Positions 1 through 8,845 of a stretch of 64,000 bases of DNA are shown one piece after another; the stretch's first letter is position 1, and every line of letters starts with the position of its first letter. The translations under genes and the position numbers were made by a program. Source of the DNA: Bryoerythrophyllum caledonicum (Eukaryota > Streptophyta > Bryopsida > Pottiales > Pottiaceae); assembly GCA_963971425.1 (NCBI GenBank), contig OZ020524.1, positions 20,451,022-20,515,021 on the forward strand. The letters are read 5' to 3'. The notes beneath the pieces were generated by a model that worked only from the letters and a program-made list of their open reading frames with translations, was not told the DNA's origin and ran no database searches.

Positions 1-22
1 GTCTTTCTAGTATGTTTGGCAT

Positions 23-76
23 AGGTCCTGGGTTGGTTTCTATGTCTCCTCCTAATATTAATAATAGTTTATAATG
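23..76 (-). other. 2A-like ribosome-skipping motif at the ORF2 N-terminus, copy 1
   Basis: Reading the minus strand from 76 to 23 gives HYKLLLILGGDIETNPGP. This matches the 2A core D(V/I)ExNPGP preceded by a Leu-rich helix and Gly, the arrangement of known 2A peptides. The next codon is ATG (M-P-N). 2A peptides make the ribosome skip the Gly-Pro bond so that upstream and downstream polypeptides separate. Some non-LTR elements (trypanosome L1Tc and certain animal LINEs) are known to carry 2A at the start of an ORF. Activity here is inferred from the motif. Confidence 0.8.
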
Positions 77-717
77 TGGTGGCTTGTTGTTATGTTTACC
101 ATTTGTATGTTTTTTTGTTTGTCTTAAAAAAAAATTTGCTTTGTTTTTGTTTTTATCTTTGTATCGAGAGATGTGATTGTTATGTTTTCTCTCTTTTGAT
201 TGGTTTTTGCTCGGCTTCGTTTTCTTTGATTTATGGTTTTGATTTGGTTTCTTGTTTTGTATGTTGTACTTGGTGATTTGTTTGGTGTTTGTTTGTGTGT
301 CTTGGTTTGTATTAGCCTTATTGTAGGGGTATTGGTTCGTGTCTTTGTATTTTCTTTTGTATATGATGGATGTTGTGTTTATGTTTATGTGTGTATATAT
401 TTTGGAGGAGGTATTTTTATTTGTGTACGTATATGTATTTGTGTATGTGTTTTGAGACTTTGTATTTATATGTATTATGGTAGTTGTATTTGTATGTATA
501 TTTGAGTATATGTATATGTACACCCCTTTGTATAGAATGGTGTATTTGTATTGAGTACGAGGTCTAATACAGTACTTGTACGTAACTTGTACGTGTGTAT
601 AATTGTATACTACTACAAATAATGTATTAGTATAGTATCCGTAGTCTATACACGGCTTTAGTGTATGTGTTCGGTATATTGTATGTTCAAAGGTATTTAC
701 CTTGTAGTCTTTGAGGT

Positions 718-2694
718 CTACAAGTTTGGCGGCTTGTCTTCAATCATGGGTGTAGTCATACTTCCCGTGATGGCTTGCATTGAAGCAAGAGCGGCGCTCA
801 TTGCTTGTTGGATGCTCATCATTTGGGTCTTCAATTCTTCATGTTTTTGATCGGCATATTCTTGTGTCTCTTTCCTCATCCTCTTGTTGCTTTCCTCCAT
901 AACCGACTCCACAATCTCCAACACGTCTTGCTTGGTGATGTTGGATGAGGGTTCTTGTATCTTGAAGGTCTCCACCGTGTTGACCATGGCGGCATTAACG
1001 TCATCAAACCCGAATGTCTTCACTTGTGCATCGGAAGGAGGTTCCGTTCCTTCGAGACTCCTCTGCTGTGGTGCAAACTCTACAAGGTACCCTCCTATGG
1101 CAAATGTTTTGTTCACAAATTGCTTGTAAACAATTGGGTTAGAACAATGTACGTTAGTACTACCATTATGCCTAGTTCCACATTCTTTATGGAACCAAAT
1201 AGATCTAGTGTTAGTATCACCAATGATTTTACGGATGGCATCACTTGTATCACACACACTCATAAGGATGGGTAGGGGAGAGAGGATAAGAGTTAAGGCA
1301 TCCTTTTTTGCCTTAGTTTCTTGTGACATCTTCCCTCCGGTGATGTGTTTGGCTTGTATGACCTCATGGTGTGTGGTGACTTGATGTAGTTGGATCTTCG
1401 TTGCTTGTTGTGGTGTGGTGGTCATGATGAACGCATGTGTGTCGTCAATGCCCTTCTGGACTTCGGCAATCTCGAACTCTTGCCCCCTTTGAAAACTATT
1501 CATGAGGGCATCCTTGAAAAGGTTGTTGGCCAAAATGCCCTTCAAATTCTCACTCTTCACTTTGACAAAAAGGTTAGAGTGCCTAGTAATATTTTGGTAG
1601 CTCTTACAAACCTTACCAATGACGTTGTGACCATCTAGTTTAAGAATGAAGGGTCTAAGTCCCTTAAGCATCATAATACCATCAATTTCGGGTTTTAGTA
1701 AGTGTAGTTTAACTATTCCCGCCCACAGACCCTTTTTCCCCGCATTTTTTATACTTAAGCATTGGATTGAGATAGGGTCTATAAGATCATTGCCAAGTTT
1801 TATGCCCATTACATCTAGTCTTTTTGTGGCCATTGTCTTAATTTCGTCATGCATAATTTGAGAGGAAGGGGGTTCGAAGTGAATTGCAATGTGAAAGTCT
1901 AGTGCCAAACATGTGGTGGTGTTGATGTTGATATCGAAGGGGAGTTGGGTGATGTTGTAATGTTGTCCCTCCACTCCATTTCTTGTGCTTGGATAGAGTA
2001 GTTGTGGGATGTGGGGGAATGCCGTCCTTGCCACACTTGCCTCCTTCGCCTCTTCTACCTTCAATCCTCTTGTTATCATGTCCTCGGCAGATTCACCGCT
2101 ATAGAGCTCTTGAAGGCCTTCTTCAATTGCAAGAGCCTCCATGGTGGGGTACCCCATCCAAAACTTAAAGGTCACACTTACCGGTTGGGAGATGTGTTGT
2201 GAATTTTCGCCTATCGTGATATTCTTCATCTTCTTGCTTGAGGTAGGGGGTTCTTCGGTTTGTCTTGATATCCTTTCTATTACCATTATGTCCTCGTCTT
2301 CCTTCTCATTGTAGGTGAGAAGTCTTTTGAAGCTGCCCATGGGGGAGAGTAGGGTCTCTCTGGGAGAGAGGGATGACTTAGGATTGGTAAGGGAGGCCGC
2401 AATGTTTGTTAGGGAGGTAGAAGAGGAAGGTAGGTCTTTGAATGAGGTCGCAGGGGGAGGAGAGGGTAGTAGGGGGGTTGTAGGGGAGGCAGGAAGGTCG
2501 TGGTTGAGGAGGTCGCAGGCTGGGGGAGGTGGGTAGTGGGGTCGCTGGGAGTGCCGTTGCCGCAGGGTTTCCCTGTCACTGGGTCCTGGACCTACAGGGA
2601 GCGGGGTTGATTGTCTGGCTCCTTCGACCTGCTGGGGGTGTCTTCTTTTTCTCTGCGGAGGGTTTTTTGACCAGGTGCTACTGCGGTTTACCAC
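718..2694 (-). CDS. LINE ORF1 protein, 658 aa, intact
   Basis: A single uninterrupted frame from ATG at 2694 to the stop at 718. The N-terminus is basic and Pro/Ser-rich (about residues 1-120). The middle (about 240-430) alternates beta-like and helical stretches and could be an RRM-like nucleic-acid-binding fold, but that is only an impression. The C-terminal 80 residues are a charged, Gln/Met-rich helix likely to form a coiled coil. LINE ORF1 proteins bind element RNA and form the ribonucleoprotein particle with the ORF2 product. Homology to the other copy is clear in the last ~200 residues: DAIRKIIG matches DGIKSILG, and VYKQFV matches VYKKFV. No CCHC knuckle is visible. Confidence 0.75.
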   Translation of the reverse strand: MVNRSSTWSKNPPQRKRRHPQQVEGARQSTPLPVGPGPSDRETLRQRHSQRPHYPPPPACDLLNHDLPASPTTPLLPSPPPATSFKDLPSSSTSLTNIAASLTNPKSSLSPRETLLSPMGSFKRLLTYNEKEDEDIMVIERISRQTEEPPTSSKKMKNITIGENSQHISQPVSVTFKFWMGYPTMEALAIEEGLQELYSGESAEDMITRGLKVEEAKEASVARTAFPHIPQLLYPSTRNGVEGQHYNITQLPFDININTTTCLALDFHIAIHFEPPSSQIMHDEIKTMATKRLDVMGIKLGNDLIDPISIQCLSIKNAGKKGLWAGIVKLHLLKPEIDGIMMLKGLRPFILKLDGHNVIGKVCKSYQNITRHSNLFVKVKSENLKGILANNLFKDALMNSFQRGQEFEIAEVQKGIDDTHAFIMTTTPQQATKIQLHQVTTHHEVIQAKHITGGKMSQETKAKKDALTLILSPLPILMSVCDTSDAIRKIIGDTNTRSIWFHKECGTRHNGSTNVHCSNPIVYKQFVNKTFAIGGYLVEFAPQQRSLEGTEPPSDAQVKTFGFDDVNAAMVNTVETFKIQEPSSNITKQDVLEIVESVMEESNKRMRKETQEYADQKHEELKTQMMSIQQAMSAALASMQAITGSMTTPMIEDKPPNL

Positions 2695-4000
2695 TACGGT
2701 ATGTGTGTTTGGGTTCTCAGTGGGAGGGCGCTTGTATTTGTGTATCTGAAGAGGGGTATGTGTGGGGTCACAGGGTTTTCTGAGAAGTTTGTGGTTTAAG
2801 GAGGGGGGGAGTGAGTTTGTACTGTAGAGGAGGGGGGTGTGAGAGTGCCGAATAAGTATGGGCGGTGAGGGATTATATCTGGGGTAGATTGTGCTTTGGG
2901 AGGGAGGAGAGGGAAAAAGGCTGTGGGGATTGTTTCGGGAGGGCTGGGCTGGGGTAGTTCTGTACTGGTTGCGGGGCGAGTCCTGAGGGGGTCGGGAGGG
3001 GAGAAGTGGGTGAGTTGGGTTTCGGGATGTCTGGGAGGGGGAGAGTTATGGTCACTGTGGGGTGATTGCTAGGAAGGGTGTGAGATGGAAGTTCTATGGT
3101 TGTGGTAAGGTACGATCAGAGAGATGGGAGTTCTATGGTGGGGTTGGGGTATGTTTTGGGGTAGTAGGGAAGGGGAAGATCTGTGAGAAGGTCGATCTAA
3201 GTTGTGAGAGGGTCGGTCTAATTTCTGAGAGGGTAAGGGGGGGGGAGAGTTGTGAGTGAGTTTGATTGGGTTTTGGGAGGATAGATAGAGGAGGGTTTTA
3301 TGATGGGGTTATGGTGTGATCTGGGATGGTGGGGGAAGGGAGGCTTTGCAAGAGGGTCGGTCTGGTTTTTGGGGGACAGGGGAGAGGAGTAATTGTGTAG
3401 GGTTTTAGCTGGGTTTTGTGAGGGTGGATAGAGGGGAGTTCTGCGATTATGTTACTGTGTGATCTAAGACAGTAGGGGTGGGGAGGGCTGCGAGAGGTCT
3501 GTCGTGCGTTCTGGGGAGGTATGGGGGGTCTGCGAGAGATCTGTCTTGCGTTCTGGGGAGGTAATGGGGGGAGAATTTTGAGGAGGTTTGTCTGGATTCT
3601 ATAGGGATAGAGCGAGGGGAGTTCAATGGTGGGATTGGGGTGAGTTCTGGGGTGGTGGGGAGAGTCTGCGAGAGGGTCTTTTTTAGTTCTGGGTAGGCGG
3701 GGTGGAGCTGTGAAGGGGTCTAATTGTTTTTGGGGAAGATAGGGAGGGGGGATAACTGTGAGTAGAAGGGGGGAGGGGGAGGGAGGGTAGAGATAGAGGA
3801 GAGAGGAGGTGGAGGGTGGGTAGAGATAGAGGAGAGAAGAGGTGGAAGGTGGATAGAGATAGAGGGGAGAGGGGGGGAGAGATAGAGGGAAGAAGGAGGA
3901 AGGGGCAATGGTTGTGGGATGGAGGGGAGACCTGTTGCGGGGGGGGAGAAGTTGAGGAGGAGTGTGGGAGAAATAGGGGGTTTAACGATGGAACTTACCT
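2695..4000 (-). repeat. Strand-asymmetric purine/pyrimidine tract with degenerate tandem units, probable LINE 5' leader
   Basis: The + strand is G/A-rich with many runs of four or more Gs. Degenerate units recur, for example GAGAGGGTCGGTCT around 3190-3370 and a near-exact repeat of about 50 bp at 3485-3560. In LINE sense the tract is a C/T-rich leader directly upstream of ORF1. Minus-strand open frames here are Pro/Ser/Leu-rich by composition only and I do not call them genes. The tract could form G-quadruplexes on the + strand. Confidence 0.5.
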
Positions 4001-4731
4001 GATTTTTCTTCTGTTCCGCGCGCGTTGTGTGGTTGTCAGTATGTTGCGGTTGCTTGACGTCTGATCTCCTTCCGCAGATCTTCTCCGCGTTCCCTGTCTT
4101 TGTTGTTGATGCATTGTATCCTTGTGTCTGTGATGCAGATCGTTTTCGGGTGCGGCGGAGTGGCTCCTGTTTGGTGTTGCAGGGTTGTGGGCAGCTACAC
4201 CTCGTCTTCAATCTCGCATTTGTGTATAGGTGCACGTCCTTGTAGTGGGGCATCTTTCTGCGTTGTTCAAATCTACAATATTTTTGCCAGCGCTTCCGCG
4301 CTCGGCGTGAAAATACCCACTTCCTAATGCTGTTTCTAATGTTTGTTGGATTAACAACAAAATGATTGCACTTGGTCCTGTGTCTAGTGTATGTGATAGC
4401 AAATAACAAACAACTAATTGAGCTGAGAAAAAGGTGAGGGGTACGTATTCCTTTGTTGGGTGAAGTAGTGTGTACTGATGTCGTTGTGGCAGCTTTCTCG
4501 TCCAAGTCTTGAGTCCACAATGTCCTTGAATCTTCAAACTTCAGCTTGTATGGTGTACTGGATCTGGATCTGGGCTGTCGCTATGAAAGTGGAGTGTATG
4601 CTATGTGCGTGGTCTATTTGATGTCACTTAGATCTGACTTATGTAACTCATTCTGGTGTGAAACAAGGAATTTTCTGCCAACTATCGAGTTCCAGCTCTT
4701 CAGACTACTCTCAGATGTTAACCAAGTGCAC
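4001..4731. other. No gene recognised; end of LINE leader and flank
   Basis: Mixed-composition sequence between the purine tract and the Tc1-like element. Several short overlapping frames exist on both strands, but none has a recognisable motif or splice-supported extension. The 5' end of LINE copy 1 may lie here. Confidence 0.4.
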
Positions 4732-4945
4732 CTACCAACAAGTGTAGTTGTGAGAAACAAAGGGAAAAATCATTTCACAACTTCCAACTTTGGTAGCCTG
4801 CCTAGGGCTGAGAAGTTGTTATTTCAACATGAAATTTTTGTCACAAGATTATTGTTATGTTGATAATATATGGAAAAAAAATCAAGGCCAAATGATACAC
4901 GAAAAATAGTTATTGAAAATCTACCAACGTGTGTAGCTACAATAA
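4732..4945 (-). repeat. Left-end ~180-bp unit of the Tc1-like element
   Basis: The motif CTACCAACAAGTGTAGTTGT at 4732 recurs as CTACCAACGTGTGTAGCTAC at 4921, a period of about 189 bp. Between them is the shared unit body (ATGAAATTTTTGTCACAAGAT). The orientation is inverted relative to the units after 8330. Confidence 0.7.
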
Positions 4946-5554
4946 CGAGTTCAAGGACATGGTGAAAATGTTGAAATATCTTTGACACCTCATGCTTCCC
5001 CATGTGACACAACTCCTAATTGTAAATGCATCTTGAAAAAAATTAACAACATCCAAATGTAGAAGTGTAGAGTTGTCACATCAAAAAGAAACTACTTGCA
5101 TCATACACACATGAAGAAGTTTCCCCCTCTAAATATCAATTGAGCACTATTGTGTAATCTAAGGGAATGTTGTGTGTGATTTGTGATCATTGAATGTTGA
5201 AGTAATGGTGAGAGTAGAGAGAAAAAGTGTATTATATGTGAGACATGGAGTGATGTGTTAGACATGGAATGATGTGTTGCATGAGTGATTTAGTCATGCT
5301 TGCTTATGCCTGTTGAGTGAAGTGTATGTGGTTATTCCTGTTGCTTATGCTTGCTCACATAGATAATTTAGTAATGTATGTTTATGCCTGCTGTTTGATG
5401 TGTATGTGGTTATTCCTACTAGGATGACTGATGTGTATGTGATTATGCCTAATGGACTAAGTGATCTGATTGAGTTACTGTTGTTGAGTGACTAATTTTG
5501 TATGAAATTGTCAATGTTGTTAATGAGATAAAGTTTTGTTAGCCTAGTAAAAGA
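4946..5554. other. Interior of the Tc1-like element, no gene
   Basis: AT/GT-rich sequence with three loose repeats around TGATGTGTATGTGGTTATTCC (about 5315-5450). No open frame or recognised motif. Confidence 0.4.
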
Positions 5555-5690
5555 AAGTCCAACAATATTTAGATGCAATTTCAGATGAAATTTGTAGACA
5601 TATTATAGCTGTGAGCAAGGGAGGAAGTACTCAAGTTCAAATTGCAGCCACTATTGGCATTTCCGTTAGAACACTTCACAGGTCTCCGAA
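5555..5690 (+). pseudogene. Tc1-like transposase N-terminal helix-turn-helix fragment
   Basis: The + frame reads ISDEICRHIIAVSKGG followed by TQVQIAATIGISVRTLHR, a helix-turn-helix of the kind that binds the inverted repeat in Tc1-like transposases. The frame is broken directly afterwards by the SINE. Part of it (5635-5690) is repeated at 5809-5864 as part of the 174-bp duplication. Confidence 0.6.
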
Positions 5691-7347
5691 GGAGACCGGA
5701 GTGAATATAGTGTTTGTTCATTCTTTTCACTAAGCATATGGCCATGGGACATAGGCTAGTATAATAGAACTATTCCATCTCTCGAGGGTAAACACTTTTC
5801 TACACTAAGTTCAAATTGCAGCCACTATTGGCGTTTCCGTTAGAACACTTCAAAGGTCTCCGAAGGAGACCGGCGTGAACATAGTGTTTGTTCATTCTTT
5901 TCACTAAGCATATGGCCACGGGACATAGGCTAGTGTACACTATAAGAAACCCGTGATTTTTGTGACGTTAGCTGTGATCAAGTGTGTTTTTCAAAACATG
6001 TTTTTGCGAACGGGCCGAGCCTTGGGCTCTCGGATTCTGGTGGATGTTGCACCAAACATGGAAAAATTGGCGGAAAAACGCAGAGATGTTAGCACAAACG
6101 TATTTGTTTTGCGGGACGTCCTAGTGAACATAGTCATGTTTTAGACAACGTCCTCAGAAAGGTGACAATGCCACGTCGGCAGGGGGGTTTCAGCTTCACT
6201 GTGAGTAACTTCGAGATTGTTACTGCAACCTCCCGTAAAACACTGCCCAACGGTTAAAACACAGTGGAGATGGGCTCACCCCTACAAAAATAAAAACGTG
6301 GATGTCGTTACTGACATCACAAAAAACGTGGATGTCCTTACTGACATCACAAAAAACATGTTTGAGCCACGTATGCAAGGTAGAAATTGGATTCTTTTTA
6401 AAATGTTTGTGCCACGTAGGCAAGGTTGAAATTAGCTGCCATGTGGGCAAAGAGGATGTTGGAACAGACGTCTGGATGGACGTCTACTGTGACATTTGAA
6501 TGTTTATGCTAACACCATGACAAATCCAAAAATCCCATATGGATTGTCACCACTTGTGCATCCCATTGTATGTATATGTAAGGCCTTCTCTCCTATCTCA
6601 CCACACTTGAATCAAGAGTGATTCACTTTCATCCATCTATTTGGATGAATTTGAATTACCCTTGAAATTTAAAGTGATACGGTACTTTTTGATGACATGG
6701 CGCTTCTTTTTGGTGACATGGCACTTGCTTTTGTTGACTTGGTGCTTGCTTTTGGTGACCTCCATCTCAACGAATGTCACAGAAAACGTCATAACGAACG
6801 TCACAGAAAACATACCGTGCTAGAAATGACGTCCCAATTTACACTGTCCACAATTAATTATTGCATTAAACTATGCTAATTGGACATGCCACGTCATATT
6901 TTAAAAAGTGACACGTCATATTTTAAAGGTGCCACGTCATAAAATGGCGGGTCCACGTATGCAAGCCTAGTCACAATCGTATGCCATGTCATGCGCCACA
7001 TCATGGGCCACATTACCAAGGGCCCGGATGAAAAAGTTGGGGATGTGGCAGTGCCCGTCCATGTGGCGATGACGTGGACACGACGTGGCAGCCACATGGC
7101 AGATTTTTAACACCTTCAACCCCCAAGTTTTTGTGACGTTTTAAAAAACGTGGGCCTGTTTTTTGAGATTTTGGCATGTTTTTCGCATGTCAATTGTAAC
7201 GGATTTTTTTGGACGTCAACGTTGACGTGCCGGATGCTGCACAAAACATAATTACACGTTAGCTGCCCTATCACAAAAAACACGGGTTTCTTATAGTGGT
7301 AATAGAACTACTCCCCCCTCTTGAGGATAAACACTTTTCTACACTAA
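5633..7347 (+). repeat. 174-bp tandem duplication, second copy split by a CACTA element
   Basis: Unit 1 (about 5635-5808) and unit 2 (5809-5937 plus 7302-7346) both contain the transposase fragment followed by the SINE tail, with few differences. AAGT is present at both breakpoints (5633-5636 and near 5806 and 7345), which suggests duplication through a 4-bp microhomology. The CACTA element inserted later, into unit 2 only. Confidence 0.8.
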
Positions 7348-7554
7348 GTGCTTTTCTACATTAAATGCCTTAGAGACAACCGACATGTCATCTCCCCCAA
7401 GGGCTTTGTGGGTCCCCATATAACGAGGCCTTGTGACCCCCCACCATAATTGGGTGGACTATGGTGGTAGGCACCACGCCGGCAATAGGACTTGAACTCG
7501 CAACCACCTCACCCGTGAGCCATGATCTAAACCACTACACCAAGGCCGTGGTGC
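5686..7554 (-). mobile_element. tRNA-derived SINE (SINE-A) sharing a 3' tail with the LINE, enlarged by later insertions
   Basis: On the minus strand the element begins at 7554 with a tRNA-like head. The A-box-like TGGTGTAGTGG lies at 7532-7542 and the B box GTTCAAGTC at 7489-7497, with promoter-like spacing. The body runs to about 7302 and the tail continues beyond the CACTA element to about 5686. The last ~110 bp (5686-5796) are homologous to modules just past the ORF2 stops of the LINE copies at 32.3 and 49.1 kb and end in the hairpin GGTCTCCTTCGGAGACC. SINEs of this design are copied by the LINE whose tail they share. Confidence 0.75.
5938..7298. mobile_element. Non-autonomous CACTA (En/Spm-type) transposon, 1361 bp
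   Basis: The ends are perfect inverted repeats: CACTATAAGAAACCCGTG at 5938-5955 and its complement at 7281-7298. A 3-bp target duplication GTA flanks both sides (5935-5937 and 7299-7301). Unit 1 of the surrounding duplication supplies the empty site. Subterminal ACGT-containing repeats are frequent, and a ~31-bp direct repeat (GTGGATGTC..TTACTGACATC) lies at 6297-6358. No transposase frame is present, so it must depend on enzymes from elsewhere. Confidence 0.9.
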
Positions 7555-8335
7555 TAATTGTCGCGCATCAATATCAAAGCTTTCTAGAACATGCCCTATT
7601 CTAGTGTGTGGACGTATCATTCAAAGGCTCTTATGTAGAAGTGGCATTTTGAGTCAAATTTCAGTCAATTTTTTTTGACACCTCGTTGCATATATTAAAG
7701 GTTGGCTTTTGCTGAGAAGTGTTGTGGATGGAGCGCAGAAGATTGGAACGATGTTGTTTAGAGAGATGAATTCACCTTTGAAATTGGGAAAATTCTAGAC
7801 AAGGTCATGTTTGAAGAACTGCATATGAACATATTATTCATCAAATTGTATAGTTCCTACTTTAAAAAGTAGACGGACTTTCTTGATGATTTGGGGCACA
7901 GTTGTTGGAAGGCAAAAGTCTGGACTTGTTTTCATGCTTAAAAATTGACGTTCTGCAAAGGATTTTGTCGAAGTGGTTTACAAAGGGGAATTATCTTATT
8001 TCATGGGTAAATTTCCGCATACACTGCTCACGAAAGATGGCGCACTGGTCCATTGCAGCAAAACATGTGGAGTATGGAGACAAACGCGCCTTCTTCAAAA
8101 GCTCAATTGGCCTCCAACTCTCCCAATCTCAATTCAATTGAAAACCTGTGGAAGATTCTAAAACATGTAGTACAACGTGACAAGGCATATCATAGAAACA
8201 TATATGCATTAAAGGCACTTCTTGAAAGAGAGTGGAAGTCAGATAGTGGTACAAAGATCCTTCAATTATGTCATTCTATGCCCTTTTGGTTACAAGCAGT
8301 GATTGATGCTAATGGAGGACATACACGTTGGTAGA
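7555..8335 (+). pseudogene. Tc1-like transposase, catalytic C-terminal part, decayed
   Basis: Fragments in shifting frames follow the Tc1 order: a second DNA-binding helix (CGRIIQRLLCRSGI, about 7615), a KDGALVHCSK segment (about 8031) corresponding to QDGAPCH with the second catalytic Asp, and LNSIENLWKILK (about 8130-8165) corresponding to the LNPIENLW motif with the catalytic Glu. The frame ends with GGHTRW and a stop at 8333. Frameshifts and stops make it non-functional as it stands. Confidence 0.75.
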
Positions 8336-8845
8336 TTTTGAATAACTATTTTTCTGTGTATCTTTTGGCCTTGAATTTTTCACACATGTTATCAACATAG
8401 CAATGATCTTGTGACAAAAAACTCATGTTAAGATAACAAATTCTCAACCCTAGGGAGGCTCTCAAAAATGGAAATTGTGAAACGATCTTTCCCTTTAATT
8501 CTCACAACTACAGCTATTAGTTGATTTGGAATATCAATTTTTTTGGTCTTTTGGACTTAAATTTTTGCACACATATAATTAACATAAAGTTGTTACCACT
8601 TCAAAAATTCCATGGGAAAAATAAATTTCTTCAATCCTTGGGAGGGTGTCAAAGTTGGCAGCTCTAAAACTTTTCTTACAGCTAGCCCTTGTTGGTAAAT
8701 CTTGAATATCTTTTTTTTAATGAATCTCTTGGCCTTCAAATTTGGTACACATGTTTTCAACATAAAGGTGATTTTGTGTTTAAAAATTTCATGAGAAAAT
8801 AACATTTTTTCACCCCTCATGAGGGTGCCAAAGTTGGCAGCAGTG
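8336..8845 (+). repeat. Right-end ~180-bp units of the Tc1-like element (about 2.7 copies)
   Basis: The landmarks GGTAGATTTTGAATA (8330), a diverged version near 8520 and GTTGGTAAATCTTGAATATC (8691) are 170-190 bp apart. Each is followed by a conserved TTTGGCCTTGAA..TTT..CACACATGTT segment. The units end at GGCAGCAGTG (8845). Confidence 0.75.

Larger units (their letters stand above)
1..2694 (-). mobile_element. LINE copy 1 (5' half), cut by the left window edge
   Basis: A non-LTR retrotransposon reading leftwards. It contains a long intact ORF1 (718-2694), a spacer of about 640 bp (77-717) and the start of ORF2 at 1-76, whose first recognisable residues form a 2A-like motif. The ORF1 tail and the ORF2 start are homologous to the LINE copy at 32.3-40.9 kb, which shows that they belong to one element. 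The intact 658-codon ORF1 suggests a younger copy than the other two. A pyrimidine-rich leader probably continues to about 4.5 kb, but I cannot place the 5' end. Confidence 0.85.
4732..8845 (+). mobile_element. Tc1-like DNA transposon with long composite inverted ends, broken up by nested insertions
   Basis: The left end (4732-4945) and right end (about 8330-8845) carry the same ~180-bp unit in opposite orientation. Between them lie an N-terminal helix-turn-helix (5555-5690) and the C-terminal catalytic part of a Tc1-type transposase (7555-8335). The transposase stop codon runs straight into the first right-hand unit. The right end is GGCAGCAGTG at 8836-8845, matching the terminus of the array at 59392-60603. 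The middle was interrupted by a SINE, a 174-bp duplication and a CACTA element. Confidence 0.7.

Noticed and set aside
3720-4520. 266-codon minus-strand frame, Pro/Ser-rich
   Set aside because: Its C-terminal half is the translation of a pyrimidine-rich repeat tract and the N-terminal half has no motif; probably LINE leader, not a gene.
7489-7542. tRNA gene on the minus strand
   Set aside because: Only A and B box promoter sequences with a degenerate body and no cloverleaf or anticodon arm; it is the head of a SINE.
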